From Rhynchopus euleeides (Eukaryota; Euglenozoa; Diplonemea; Diplonemida; Diplonemidae): a stretch of DNA of 64,000 nt. Location of the stretch: NCBI GenBank assembly GCA_963210315.1, contig OY723288.1, positions 310,001 to 374,000 of the forward strand, written 5' to 3'. Each line of letters opens with the position of its first letter. The stretch's first letter is position 1. Shown in pieces: positions 11,313-23,700 of this stretch. Under the pieces are notes generated by a model. That model searched no databases, was not told the DNA's origin, and was given only the letters and a program-made list of their open reading frames with translations. Position numbers and translations under genes: made by a program.

Positions 11313-11780
11313 GTTTGACTCACAGCCAACATAGCTCTCAGTGGGGCCGTGGATGGTGTGGATGCATCCATGCATGCATCCACGGCATCCAGGGATGCCC
11401 GAAAATGTCAAAAAATGGATTTTCGATTTGGCACAGGAAAATCGCTGAAAACCCCAAAAATTGACCAAAAAACGTCGAAAAACCGATTTTTGGGCCCATT
11501 TTTCACCCAGGAACACGTTTTTGGGCCTCTGTAAAAAATCGATTTTTTGGGATATTTCGCGATTTTGGACAACTACTCGCCCAGCCAAATTCGATTTTTG
11601 GCTGAAAATTGCATCCATCCATCCATGCATGCAGGCATACAGGCATTCATCCACTGCAGGCAGGCCTGCATGCAGGGCTTCGGAGCTCCAGGCTGTGTGT
11701 GGATGCATCCACAAAAGTTGTGGATGCATGCGCTGCATGCACGGGAAATACTGAGAGCTATGCAGCCAAATACTGCTGCC
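11313..11780. mobile_element. Short inverted-repeat element (MITE-like) with GCATGC/GGATGCATCC palindromes
   Basis: Imperfect inverted ends GGCAGTAGTGTTTG (11315) and CAAATACTGCTGCC share a second inner block, CATAGCTCTCAGT (11330) and ACTGAGAGCTATG (11750). Inside these are GGATGCATCCA palindromes and an A/T-rich core. Part of the core (11500-11590) closely matches 57735-57825 inside a different element. No coding region is seen. Boundaries are approximate. Confidence 0.55.
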
Positions 11781-11847
11781 GTGAGTGAGGTGCTCGCAGC
11801 GTGTGGGGCGCTGCGGGCGAAGTGGGGGGTTGGCTGGGACAGCCAAC

Positions 11848-12015
11848 ATGGCGCTGTGCGTCGCGTGCTTCTTCGCGGACCACCTCGCACGCGGGAAGAC
11901 CCCGCAAGCGCCGAGTCAGTCCGCCCTGACCGAATGGTGGGCGACTGCTGGAGGGTACATGGGACTCTCCACGGCAGAGGTGGCCGTACTACAGGATGCG
12001 TGCAGGATTGAGTAG
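11848..12015 (+). CDS. Small hypothetical ORF (55 residues), possible gene remnant
   Basis: This frame gives a non-repetitive 55-residue sequence beginning MALCVACFFADHLARG and ending in TAG, just right of the short inverted-repeat element. Its composition is ordinary, unlike the surrounding low-complexity frames. I recognise no family. It could be the last exon of a plus-strand gene or a transposon gene remnant. There is no splice or family support. Confidence 0.25.
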   Translation: MALCVACFFADHLARGKTPQAPSQSALTEWWATAGGYMGLSTAEVAVLQDACRIE

Positions 12016-14433
12016 GGTTTGAGACCGCCCGCCCCCCCCACCCCCCCACCCCAGGTACCTTAGGTGACTGTAAATAACCGACTCCCGACTCCCGACTCCT
12101 GACCCTGACTCCCGACCCCCAAACCTTATTTACAGCCCTGCCCCCCACCCCTCGTCTCCCCCCCCCCCCACAAGCAAAACTATACAGTGGCCAGGGCAAG
12201 GCAAGAACCGAGATATCACATGTGTCACGTCACGGATACATTCACCCCCACCCCCCCCCCCCCCACTCCGTCTCGCCCCATCGCACCCCACTTGGAGTGG
12301 GGTGGAGAGGGGGGGGGGGGGGGGGGGGGAGAGGGGGGCTGAGAGACCTAGCACGCACATCTGAGGCCAGGCAAATAAACACGGCGCCACTGCCTTCGTC
12401 ATCGGTGCTGTACAGAAGCAGGCCATTCAACCAACCAACCCAAGACAAGAGACCCCCCCCCCCCTCTCGCCCTGTGTGTGTGTTTGTAACCCACCGCCCA
12501 TTTCACGATCGGGATGTGCATGATGTCACAAGGAAGAAAGTAATAAAAAAACAGATGCAGTAAAAAAAAAAGAAGACGGGAGCCGTTTGCTGCTGAGGCT
12601 TTGAACCACCACACCCTCCCACCTCGTGACAGCCAGGCACAGGGGATGGGGGGGACGGGGGTGGGTGGGGTGGGGGGGTGGGGGCGGTGGGGCGTGGGAC
12701 TGGGAGTAGAGGGGAGAGATATGCAATTCTGGTGTCGGCAACAAAAACAGGCCTCCCCCGGCATGCGGGACGGATCGGGGTATTGCTTTTTTTTGGTACC
12801 GATGGCCCACCAGCCTGACGCGCGAGACAGCCAGGGGGAGGAGGAGAGATAGAGAGAGAGATAAAAAGAGAGAACTTTGTTTTGTAGGTTGCTTGTTGCA
12901 TGAGGTACTGTGTAGAGAAAAGGCATAAAGGGGTCGATAAAAGAGAAAGGCACAAAGGTCCTGCCCCCCCCCCCTTCACGTCATGGCGGAGCGGGGTGTG
13001 TGTGGAGGTATTTATTTCACAAAATATCAAGAAATATAGTGCCTTTCTTTTCCATCACCCCCCATCCATTGTGTTTCGTTTGCTTCATATTGTCGGCGCC
13101 CCTCCCCCATCGCACAAGCAGGTTTTCACGCTGTGCAGGGGGGGGAGCTCTTGCCCCGTCTTCTTCTTGGCATTGTCTGCTTTTCCGAGACATTTGGCGA
13201 CGGGGGAAGAGGGGTCAAAATCAACAAAAAAAATGGGCGCGGTTCGTGCTGTTTTCCACCTTGTGTACTTCTGGTGAGAGATGTGATCGCCTTACCAAAT
13301 GGCAAGTGGAGGCGACTCGTGGATTCTGGGCAACGAACAGAGGGGGGGTGGGGTGCAGTGCATCTGTCACACACACGACGGCCCACAGTTTTTAAGCATT
13401 GCGTGACGAGGGGAGTTCCCCCGGCGGTTTCGCGCACTTGTTTTGACTCGCGCGGCTGCTATGCTATGCTATAGAATTGGCCACACACATGCGCAAAAAA
13501 AAAGTATACAAGGGGTGTGCGGGGCTCCGCCCAGCATCACCGGATGCACTCCCACCCCTTCCCGTGAAGCTTTGATGTACCACAGCAGAGCGCATTAAAA
13601 AATCTTCAAATTTGCTGTTTTTTTTGAGGGCTAGAAGAGTAGAAGAGAGGGGATACGTGGGAAGAAGGAAAGGGACAGACAGAGTGGGGGTGGGGGTCGC
13701 GAGTGGGGAGGAAGGGGAGGGGGTGTGAAGGAGGGGTGGGGAGGCAAATGGAGGAGGTGGGGGAAAGGGGTGGGGTCGTGAGAAGAGAGAGAGGGGGAAA
13801 CGTTTTGAAACTATCGTTTGTGGTGTGGCATCCTTGTTGTTGGTCTCGGTCTTTGTTGTTGACCACCACCTGACGTATGATCTGAGCAGGCGTTTTATAC
13901 AACAGGATTTGTTCTGTTTTTGGTGACGACAAAATCACGAGTGTACACAAGAACGGCGGGGTGGGCAACAGGCCCACCCCACACGTGACTCTTTTGCAGC
14001 AGCGTCGCGCGCACCGAGCACTCACTGCCCCTGAAGCGATTGCCACTGTAACACAGATACACCCACCCACCACCATCCCTTCCCCAAAAAAACAGAGGGG
14101 AAAAACAACCTGAGAACGTTTTCTTTGATTTCTTGACAAAAGTGTCACAGCATCCCAGACCCACGCCTACGGCAAAACCCGCGGGGGGGGTTGCTTGCCT
14201 TCAGGCGGGTATCGTACACCCATATATCCCCCTCTCACTCTGCGCAGCGCAGTCCCCCCACTCCCCTTCCCCGGGGGCACAGCTTGTGCCTCTTGGTACC
14301 CATTGCCAATGGCTTGCCCGACGTTTTTTTCCCGACATTTGTTGGGCTGACAGTGCCTCAGAGCCCTACATCAGTGGGGATGCGGCACACTTGTATTCGA
14401 ATCCGTACTCCAGAAAACCCTGACCCTTCTGTT
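12016..14433. other. Intergenic, no gene recognised; short CTGTAAATAA inverted element
   Basis: Bases 12068-12137 form a small inverted-repeat unit, CTGTAAATAA...TTATTTACAG, around CGACTCC repeats. The rest has poly(C)/poly(G) tracts (12253-12264, 12310-12329, 12453-12464, 12965-12974) and purine-rich strands (13625-13800). I see no protein family. The right end, up to 14433, should contain the 3' untranslated region of the NAD-GDH gene. Confidence 0.4.
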
Positions 14434-17400
14434 CTACTGGAAGGTCATGAACTCCTTCATGAAGTCAAGCACCTGCACCTCGGACCCGTCCAGGCCGTAA
14501 CGGTACACGTAGTGTGCCGCGAAGTAGGCGCCGCAGATCGCCTGCAGGTACACGTCAGGGACACGCTCGAGCACCTGGTCCATGGTGACGTGGTCGAGGA
14601 TCAGCTTCGGGAGTGCCTTCTGCAGGATGAGGCGGCGGAGGCTGTCGTTCTCGCGCAGCACAGAGGATGCCTGCAGCTGGTCGTTCACGCTGTTGATCTT
14701 CTTGGACAGCAGGTCAGTGATCTGGATCATGTACTTGTACTTGCCGCTCTCGCGCTCGCGCCAGCAGGCCTCGAACTCCATGCGGGCATTCTCCTCGATG
14801 ACGTTCTGCACCTGCTTCACGTACTCCTTGTAGAACTCGGGGACAGTGCCGTCGGGCTTCACGCACATCAGCTCCTGGTGCTGCTCCACGTCCATGGCAA
14901 GCGATGCAAGCACCTCAAGACTCGAGCTGGTGACACCACCCTTGTTGCACGTTGCGTCCTTCATGACAATCACACCCGCGTCCTCCAGCACGCGGCGTGC
15001 GTCACGCGTGATGAACAGGTTCGCGCCTTCCACGATGTACTTGAAACGGGGGGTGCCGTCCTCCTTGAACATCTTGTGGACGTTGTTGATGTTGACGGAG
15101 TCCGGGCGCCCGCCACACGGCACGAACAGGTCGGCCGTCAGGTCCTCGCGGAGGTGGAACTCGTTACGGAACAGCAGACCCGAGTCGATCACCTCGCCGC
15201 ACGGCAGCTTCACATCCTTGTCATCGATCAACACCTTGTAGCCGCCCTCGGACAGCTTGGCGCTGTCGAAGTCCTGAATCATCTTGCGCTCCGTCGCCAG
15301 GCGCGTCAGCTCGGCGCGGTCCAGACCCTGGGGGTCGTACACCACACCCGACCCGTCGCAGATGGACACAGTCTTGTCCTTCGAGATCAGGATTTCGTTG
15401 GACCCCAGGTCGCCGTCGGGGCCACCCGTCTGGAACTTGGTGACATCCTCCTCCTTCAGGCCCTGCGTGCGCAGCACACCCAGCACGTTCTGGTGCACGG
15501 AGCGCGTGGTCATGCCGTACGTGTCGTGCGGGATCCCACCCATCGTCGCCGGCTTGCCAGTGGTGATAGCCTTCCAGTAGGGGAAGCCACGCTTCTTGGC
15601 GTGCTCCGCAGCCCACACCACGACGTCGCCCGCAGTGCCCTCATCGGGCCCGAAGAACAGGATCTCCTTCTGCCCCAGCAGGTCCACCACGTCGTGGTTC
15701 TCCAGGATCAGGTCCAGCATCGAGTCGATGTACTGGTGGAACGCCTCGTCGGGGTGGCTCTGCGCCTTCTTGTCAGGGTTGAGCAGGATGGTGCCCTTGG
15801 ACCCGCCCTCGGGGATGTCCTTGTTCTTCAGCTGCTGCGTGAAGGCCAGGTTGTAGTTCTCCTCGAACAGCGACTGCTGGTTCTTGAAGTAGGCCTGGTT
15901 CGGCGACTTGATCATACGGATGCCACCGCGCGACACGTCACGGAACCTGATGTGGAAGCCCTCGAAGGTGGAGCCCACCACCATGAAGATGGCGTGGGGG
16001 ATCTCCGGGTAGTCCTCAGAGATGAACAGCGTGGGGTCGAGGCGGAACGACGTCGCTGCCTTCTCACGGCTGAAGAAGTTAGTCTTCGTGATGGTGCGGT
16101 TGAACAGGAGGCACGACAGCAGGATCTCCTGGTCGAGCGGGTCCGTCACGGTGTTCTTGATGCGCTTCACCAGGTCCTGGTTCTCCGACAGGCGGTCGCC
16201 AGCCTCGGCACCCGGCTTGCGGGGGCGCATGAAGTCGTCGTACACCTCCCAGGCGAGCTCAGGGTACTGCTCCACAGTCCAGTTGAAACGCTGTGTGTTG
16301 ACGGCGTCCTTCTGCATCATACGCCCCATGCGGTCGAGGCGGTCCACCGACACGTCGTTGTTGGACTGCTTCAGGTGCTCACGGAGGGCGTGGAAGTCCT
16401 CCGAGCGGTGCGGCATGAAGTGGTAGGTGAACACCTGGGCGCACCCGAGGTACAGCTTGGCACGCGGCCCGAAGTTGCTCTTGTTGATGCGGGCAGAGCG
16501 AGGGAGCACGGCCAGCGTGGTCATACGGCGCATCAGCGACGTCAGGGTGCGCTGCACCTGCTCGGGGGTGCGCGTCGTGTCCAGGTTCTCAAGGTACAGG
16601 TTGTACGTCACAGCACCGTTGGCGAAGGTCTCGGCGAAGAGCTGCGTGCCACGCAGGTTCAGCAGGTCCAGCACGTTGAACAGCTCGATCAGGCCGTGCT
16701 CGGGTGCCTGGTCAGGGAACACGAACATGGCGACATGCCCCGGGTCACGGTCACGCACCTCGGCGATGGGGTACAGCTGGCCGTGCGCCTTGGTCAGCAT
16801 ACGCTCGTAACGGGAGCGCGTGCGCTTCGACTTGGTGCGCAGGAACGACGCGGAAGACACCTGCCAGATGTCGGGGTCCTGCTTCTTGTCGAAGCTCGGG
16901 TTCAGGAAGCGCGACCGGGTTGCCGTCGTCATGATCATGCTCTTGCCGTACATGATAGTCTTGGTGCTGCGGAACAGCGTCACGCTCGTCGTCAGCCCCT
17001 CGGGCGTGGCATCGACGTACTGGTTCAGCTTGTTGAACATCACCTCACGCTCGCTGGGCTCGTCCAGGCAGAAGAAGGTGGCATCACGCTGCCCGATGAA
17101 CTGGAACGACATGATGCCGAAGTCGGGGCGCCCAGACATCTCATCCCCTGCATCGGTGGGGTCAAGCATGGTGGACTGCGCCGCCTTGCGTGCCCCGATG
17201 TAGGAGTTCAGGTGGCGTGCGATCTGCACAGGGTTGTTCTGCGCGAAGTACAGCGGGGAGATGCCCAGGTGGTAGAACGAGTGCACCTCGTCCTCGATGG
17301 TCTCCTTGCTGTACACACCCTCGGCCTCCAGCAGCTCCACCACCTTGCGCAGCTGCGTGTCGAAGATCTCCTCCGACGTGGTGTGCAGGGAGTCGGCGCT

Positions 17401-18616
17401 GGTCGTGGCACCCGCCATGATGTGCGACACTGCCACCGTCAGGTCACCGCGCAGACGCTTCATCTGCGACACCGGGGGCATGGACGCAGGGCGGTACAGC
17501 AGCAGGAACACGCACACCAGCGTGTCGTTGTGCATCACCGGCAGCCCGACGCACGAGAAGTCCTCGCCAAGCCCCTCGATACCGGGCACATCCTCCGAGG
17601 TGACCTGTGTGTGCGTGGGTGCCGTGGGAAAAGTGTGCCAAAACAAATCAGCTCCGAGGGTGTGACGTGTGGCTGGCGCGTGAGACTGTAGGGCACACCC
17701 CCTATCGCTGCCGCCTGCACCAAGTTGCCTTGGTGGTGGGAAATAAATACAGTGCCCACACAGGACCCCACACCAGGAACACAACCAAGAAAGCCGTTCA
17801 ACTCCGCATCCCCACCCCCAAGAACCCGGTGCTCGTTGGCAGGCTGCACACAGGCAGCATGCCGGCTTCACCCCAGGGCAGCATGTTTTTATGAGCAAAT
17901 ACCTTGGCAACGGACTCTGCCTCGTAAGACTTCATCGCCTTCACCAGCACACCGCCGTTGAGGTCGCTCTCCTCGTGAGCCTGTGCAGGGTGGTGGTGTG
18001 GTAAGGCGTGGGTATCGAGATGTGCAGTATCAATCATCCCCACCTCCAAAACATCAGAACACATTCGCGCATGCCGTGGAGCTGACTGCACACATCCGCA
18101 GGCCTGTTTAACCTCCCATGGGGAAGGCCCCTCTCGTCACCGCATCACAACAACCTCCTCTACCACCCTCACACACACACACACACCAACCATCCCTCTC
18201 CCAACCCCACCCCCTCTCTCGAGGTTCAACCACACCAACCAACCAACCCTCCCCGGACCCCATCCTGCCAGAAAGCACACCTTGCGGACACCCGCGAACA
18301 TCTCGGCGTCACGGGCAGCCCAGGCGTCACCGCACCGCAGGACATCCGGGCCATCGGGGACCCACGCCTCGACGTAGACAGCGTCGCTTTCCACCAGGGA
18401 AAGGGTGCCGACAACACCACGCAGCCCGCCCTCGACCTGAGGCTCGATGGACGAGGCGTGTGCGGCGCGCGCCTGGCTGAACGACACAGCGGGGCGCGCC
18501 GACGAGGCGGAGGCGGTGACCACAGGGGAGGTGATCTTGGTGCCGAAGTGGCGCGCCGCCACGGCCTTCCCATTGCGGACGGCCCCGACCCGCGCGGCAC
18601 GAGCAATGTTCTTCAT
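14434..18616 (-). CDS. NAD-dependent glutamate dehydrogenase, large (GDH2/115-kDa type), mitochondrial, three exons
   Basis: The enzyme oxidatively deaminates glutamate to 2-oxoglutarate and ammonium with NAD. The model has exon 1 at 18616-18281 (112 codons), exon 2 at 17980-17903 (26 codons) and exon 3 at 17604-14434 (1056 codons and stop), giving about 1194 residues. Yeast Gdh2 has 1092. Introns are GT-AG, all phase 0, with donors GTGTGC and GTATTT. The N-terminus is Arg/Ala-rich without early acids, as in a mitochondrial presequence. The catalytic core is in exon 3: SRGGIRMI, then EGGSKGTILL with the active-site Lys near residue 740, FFGPDEGTAGD near 785-795 and FQTGGPDGDLGSNEI. The region before the core is the long regulatory part typical of this class. 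Unspliced reading from 17910 gives an N-terminus without family resemblance. Confidence 0.93.
17605..17902 (-). other. Intron 2 of NAD-GDH
   Basis: This is a 298-base GT-AG intron. The donor is AAG|GTATTT at 17903/17902 and the acceptor CACACAG is at 17611-17605. Removing it joins two phase-0 codons and connects the family-like regions directly. Confidence 0.85.
17981..18280 (-). other. Intron 1 of NAD-GDH
   Basis: This is a 300-base GT-AG intron. The donor is AAG|GTGTGC at 18281/18280 and the acceptor TGCACAG precedes exon 2 at 17980. It contains a TGTGTG microsatellite near 18171-18182 (plus-strand CA run). Confidence 0.85.
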
Positions 18617-20247
18617 TGTTTAGGGGGTTGCACACAGCCTGCATGGGGTGTGGGTGGGTGTGTGTGTCGGGGGCTGCATTGACGCAAGAAACGCTGATTT
18701 CAATCTCGCCTTATTCCCAAAAAAACGCCCCAAGGGGTGGTGGGGGAGGTGGGGGGGTCGGGTGTCGTGAGAGAGGGCCTCCTGCAGCGAACAGCTGCGG
18801 CATCTACAGACTCGTAGCAGCGTGAGGGGAGCGTCGCTGCCTGCTGCTCAGAATATTCGAAGGGTCGGGGGGTGAAGGGGGTGGAGGGTATAGTGATGGA
18901 TGGATCAAGTGCCCCATCGCGGCACATCTACACTGAGAGCAGTGGGCATACTCCCACAGACGTGACTGATTTGCCTCGTTGGAGAGATACTCCTTCTTCC
19001 AAAGCAGAGGTGCTGCTGCAACCCGTTCTGCACCTTTATTTGTGTTGGTCTTGTGGAGGGGGTTGGAACTGACGCATGCCAACACACGGCAGCGACAGTT
19101 TCTTTTGATTCCGCCTTTGGAGGATCCTTGAAATCGGTAGTGGACAGTAGCGGACAGGGCGGACATTTCCTTGTGGAAAAAGTGCCCGAAAAAAAAATTC
19201 GAAAAGGTCCCCCTTACAGAATTAGCCTTTTTTCAAAAAATCGGAAAATTTCGGACCGCAATTTGTACCCAAGAAAGTGCCGAATTTTCGGACTTGGTCC
19301 GATTTGAACGATTTCCGTGCCTCTTGCAACCCCCATGAGGGGGGGCTGCTGTTTCGGGTTCTTCCGGTGGCACATGCTGGGGTGTCAGGACAGGGAATCC
19401 TGCTCGCTGTACCCGGTGATCCCTGACGCAGCCAGGAAGTGGAGAGCCTTGGAACCCTGGTTGAGGCCTGTAACACCCGGCCTTCCTGCCACTTGTGGCA
19501 TTGTGGAGTGGAGGTGGTTATGGAGAAGGTTCTCTCTCCGTCCGGTCAAGCACAACCGTCCTCTCCAGCCAGGGGTCATCTACTTTCCAAACAAGGGCCA
19601 GGAACATGCTCAAACAAACTAATTGATCAGAAAATCTGGCTTGCCGTGGAATCATTGAGCAAAATTTGGGGAGTGATTGGTGCCCCATTGCTGCATATGA
19701 CATGTCCATTTTTGACGATTTTTGGGCAGAATTTGGTGCGTGGGACCTTTCGATTTTCATGATTTTTTCGGAATTTCGTGGGGACCGGTACCCCATTTGA
19801 GGGCCAAAAATCTCATTTCCGAGGCCTGGGAATGGTCGCAGTGGCCTCAGATGTTCAAAAACGTTCAATTGACCTCTCCTCGAAAAAAAAATCGAAAGGT
19901 CCCCCCTACTGGCACCCCGGATTAGGACATGTCTCTGGGGGTGTCCGGGGGCATTTTTGGCCCATTTTTGGCTGGGGAAAATGGGCCATTTTTCACGATT
20001 TTTTCGGTTTTTTGTCCGGACCGGCACCGCATTTGAGGGGCAAAAATCTGATTTCCGAGGCCCGGGAATGGTCGCAGTGGCTTCATTTGGCCAAAAACGT
20101 TCAATTTACCCTTCTCCAAAAAAAAATTCGAAAGGGTCCCCCTACAAATCGCCGGTCTTAGGAGCAAAAAATTTGGGCACCCAGATTTCAAAAATTTTCA
20201 AACTATTTTCTGGACCAAAAATCAAACTATGGAGGTCCTGGCCGGAC
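18617..20247. other. Intergenic; about 238-bp tandem duplication and AAAATTCGAAAAGGTCCCCC motif copies
   Basis: The promoter of NAD-GDH should lie near 18620-18750, but no clear box is visible. Bases 19749-19909 and 19988-20145 are diverged tandem copies. Both contain TTTCCGAGGC, GGGAATGGTCGCAGTGG and AAAAACGTTCAATT in that order, and end in an A-run, TCGAAA and GGTCCCCC. A partial third end copy lies at 19180-19212, and another at 49130-49162. No gene is recognised. The repeats probably belong to a degraded dispersed element family. Confidence 0.55.
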
Positions 20248-20292
20248 ACGGTGGGATCTTGTAAATTTTACATGTATAACTACAAGTATATA

Positions 20293-20381
20293 CATGTATT
20301 ATACATGTATAATACTTGCATGTCAACTATTATACATGTATAATACATGTATATGCCTGAAATATACATGTAAAATACATG
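20293..20381. repeat. TACATGTA palindrome-rich body of outer element, left part
   Basis: This consists of nearly continuous overlapping palindromes (TACATGTA, TATACATGTATA, TTGCATGTCAA). The right-hand counterpart at 34695-34743 is an inverted match. TA dinucleotides in this body are the insertion sites of the pogo-like elements. Confidence 0.75.
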
Positions 20382-20777
20382 TACCGTAAACGGAAATATT
20401 GTGGACCGTAATAAAGGTGAACCGTACTATAGTTGGAACGTAAAAAAGACCAACGATTTCTTAAGCTACAGTTTCTGTACTTCATTGGTATACACACTCG
20501 CGCTCCCCCCCCCCCCCCCTGGTCGGTTGGGTCGGTTGGGTTCTCCCCTCCCCTTTCAAAAACCCCTCCCTCTCCCTCCTCTCCCCCATCCCTTTTCCCC
20601 TTTCCAAACTTCTTCTTGAACTTGCGGGCGGGCAGAGTCGGGAGGGCTGGTTGGGCTAATAGCGTATCCCCAAGCAAAAAACCACTCCCCCTGGGGCCAC
20701 TTGTCCCTCGGGCTCTGTTCCCCTTCCCTTCCCAGTCCCCCCCTTCCCACCCCCGACGCACGCGAGCGCGAGTCGTG

Positions 20778-23700
20778 ATGGAGGCGCGAGATGCGCCCGG
20801 CCGTGGGCACGCGAGGAGGCGAGGGCAGTGGGCCCTCATGGCGCTGCTGGTGGCGGCGCTCACGCCCCCAGCGGGAGAGCAGCCCGGGCCGCCCCCGGTA
20901 GCGAGGGAGACGGGGGGGTCGCAGCCCCCCACACGAGTGCAGCCCGGGCCGCCCCCGGTAGCGGCAGCGGCGCGGGGGTCGCAACCCCCCGCACGTGGGC
21001 AGCCCGGGTCGCCCCCGGTAGCGGCGGGAGCAGCGGCAGCAACGGCTGCGGCGGCGGCGGCAGCACCGGGACAGGCGGAGCCGGGGGAGGGCGGGGCCCA
21101 CACGGGCCCCCCCCCAACAACAGCACACCGGTCTGACCCACCGGCTTCATGCACCCCCCAACGGCACTCCCCGACGGCTGCGGAAGGGCCGCGGCCCCCC
21201 CCCGAGCAGGCAGCGGCGGTCACCGCTGCAGAGACCACGCCCGCAGGGCCTCTGGAGCGGCGGAAGCCGCTTAGCCGCCCCCGCGGGGCCAAGTACGGCG
21301 CCCCCGGCGTGATAGCTGACAGGGGGGGACGAGATGGGCTCTGCCCGCGTTGTGGGGGATGGTGGGAGGGAGTGTCGTGTGGTCCCCCCCCCGTCCCGGG
21401 CTCCCCCCTCCCAGCTTATGTCTTTCCACCCCCCTCCCCCGAGCTCCCCCCCCTGGGCGGGTACTGGGGGGTTGGCTGGGTAAGGGCGACTCTTGGGTGG
21501 GCGGTGGTGGTGGCGGGGACGCTGGGCTGGAGCTGGTGGCCGGCTGTATTTGCCCTGAGTCGGTGCCGGGCGCGAGGCTGGTGGGCAGTCGGGCGGAGAC
21601 GGGCGACGAGGCTGATGCACAGTGTGTGGGGGCAGTCGAAAGCGTGGAGAGCAGCGGTGGTGGGAGGGTGCTGCTGGGTGGTGGCGGGCGGGGTGGAACG
21701 CGCCTGGGCCTCGTCAGCTGCTGCGTGCTGGGGGTTCGTCTTCGTCTGGGAGCCTAGGTGGGTCGCACTACAGGGAGAGACGGCCTGGGCCTGGTGGTGG
21801 GGGTTGGGGGTCCTGCCCGTACTGCTGGCTGCGGGGCTGTCCCCATCAAGAGCGGCGCGGGGCATTTCCTGGGCCCTAGGGCGGGTGAGCCGGGTGGTGC
21901 GCTGGCTGAGGGTGTCGGGCAGGGCGGCGGGTGTGCTCCCGGGGTTCACGGAGGCGTGCGGGCTGGCGGCGGGCCTGGGCGGGGCGGCCGTGATCGCCGC
22001 CGGCGCGCTCTGGGTTGAGGTCCTATCTGCGAGCGATCTACGGGCAGGAGTGGTGGCGGCGTCCGCATACGGGCTGGCGACGGGCGGGTGGGTGCTGGTG
22101 GGCTCGGCGATGGTACGGCAGCGCCGCCTGGCCAACCGACGCGGCTGGCTCCCTCGCTGGTCGTGGAGGGCCCGCAGGCGATCCCGATGGGTGGCCCGCA
22201 GGCCGCGCCTGGAGGTTCTCCTGCCTGCCTCCGTCCGCCGCTCGGAGGACCGGATCGGCGCCGGGCTGGACGCGCTGCGTCGGGTGAGTCGGGCGGAGCG
22301 AGTGGCAGAGGTGTTGCCGGTCCTGGCGTCGGCGGGGGCCCTGTCGGGCGGGGTCTGGGGGCTGGGGTTCCTGTCGCTCGCGTGTCTCGTCTGGGCTGGG
22401 GTGGAGGTGGCCGTGACGGCAGCGCGGCTGCGGGAGTCGGAGATGCGGGACGCGGTGACCCTGGACTTGTGGCGCTCCGTACAGCCCATGAGACGGACCC
22501 GCCTCCTGTGCGCAACGTCAGAGCGCCCCCCGCTCTTCCTCGGCCCGCGCGACCTGTGCGGTGGGGACCTGGAGATGGAGGAGGACTGGACTGGGGTGGA
22601 CGAGGTCCTGTCGCAGTTCGGGGGGTCCAGGGTGCCGAATCAGGCGACAGGGGACTGCCTCTTCGCGGCACTCACGCCCACGGCCGCCCTCCCCTCCCAC
22701 GACGACATAGTGGGCATGCGCTCCGAGCTGTCCCGGCGTGCAGGGGACGCCTCGGTGAAACCTCAACTGCTTCACTTGTTAGGGGACGCCAGGCGGGTCG
22801 AGGAGTATCGGGCGGGCCTGGCTGGTGCGGCGCATGGGGACCACCTCGCGCTGCACCTGGCGGCGGGAGCGTGGGACTTGTCAGTGGTGGTGGTGCAGGA
22901 GGGCAGGGGTCAGGCAATCCGTGTGGACCCGCGGCGCCCTAAGAAGCAGGGGCCAGCCCCCGCAGATGTCAGGGTGGTGGCTCTCTCTGGCAACCACTAC
23001 GAGGGAGTGGCCATGCCCCTTGCCCGACGCAGGGCCCTTCGAGAGAGCGCGGCGCCGGCCCACCTCAGCCCAGCCACGTGTCGAGACGCCTGCCCGGCGG
23101 CCCTAGGGGAGGGTGCCCAGGAGGCAGAAGGGGCGGGCCTGGGGGATGTGCGTCGCCGCTGGTTCTGCCCCCTCACGGCCTGCGCGGGCTCGGCTCTCCA
23201 CCGGCATACGCCGTATTCGTCCAAGGAGACGCTCCGCAAGCACGCCCAGGCGCACGCAGACCAGGGTGAGGAGTTCCCGCCGAGCGCGCTTCGTCTGCTG
23301 GGCATGAAGAAGTGCATGTGGTGCTCGAAGGTAATGAGCACCTCCTTGGACTCCTGCGTGAAGTGCCGCCCACGTGGCGCGACCCCTGTGGTGCCGAACA
23401 GGCGCGCACCCTCTGCGGCGGAGGCAGCGGATGCGGGTCGCCTCCCTCCCCTTGAGAGCATCCACACGGAGCGAGTGGGGGTGTCGCTGTCGGTCCCCGG
23501 GGCGATCCTCCGCCCGGCGGCGGTAGCCTATAGCCAGGCCCTGTGGGATGTCGCAGCGAATAGTTCGAGCACCACGGCGTGGCTCCGCCTCCTCTTGGTG
23601 CCCAAAACCCTCTTCCGCACCTACCGTGGAGGGAAGAAGAAGCAGCTGCTGGCGAAGCGGGCCCGGGAGGAGGCGATCATCCTCTGGCGGGAAGGACGCG

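Noticed and set aside
14191..17691. 1166-codon plus-strand ORF opposite the NAD-GDH gene
   Set aside because: It is the antisense reading of strongly biased GC-rich codons. Its product is a His/Leu/Val/Arg-rich string with no domain, while the minus strand encodes a clear enzyme.
20433..20777. Upstream extension of the retrotransposon ORF to 20433
   Set aside because: The first codons lie in the older pogo-like transposon's terminal repeat, and the rest is a Pro/Ser-rich reading of a C/T tract. The first Met inside the element is at 20778.
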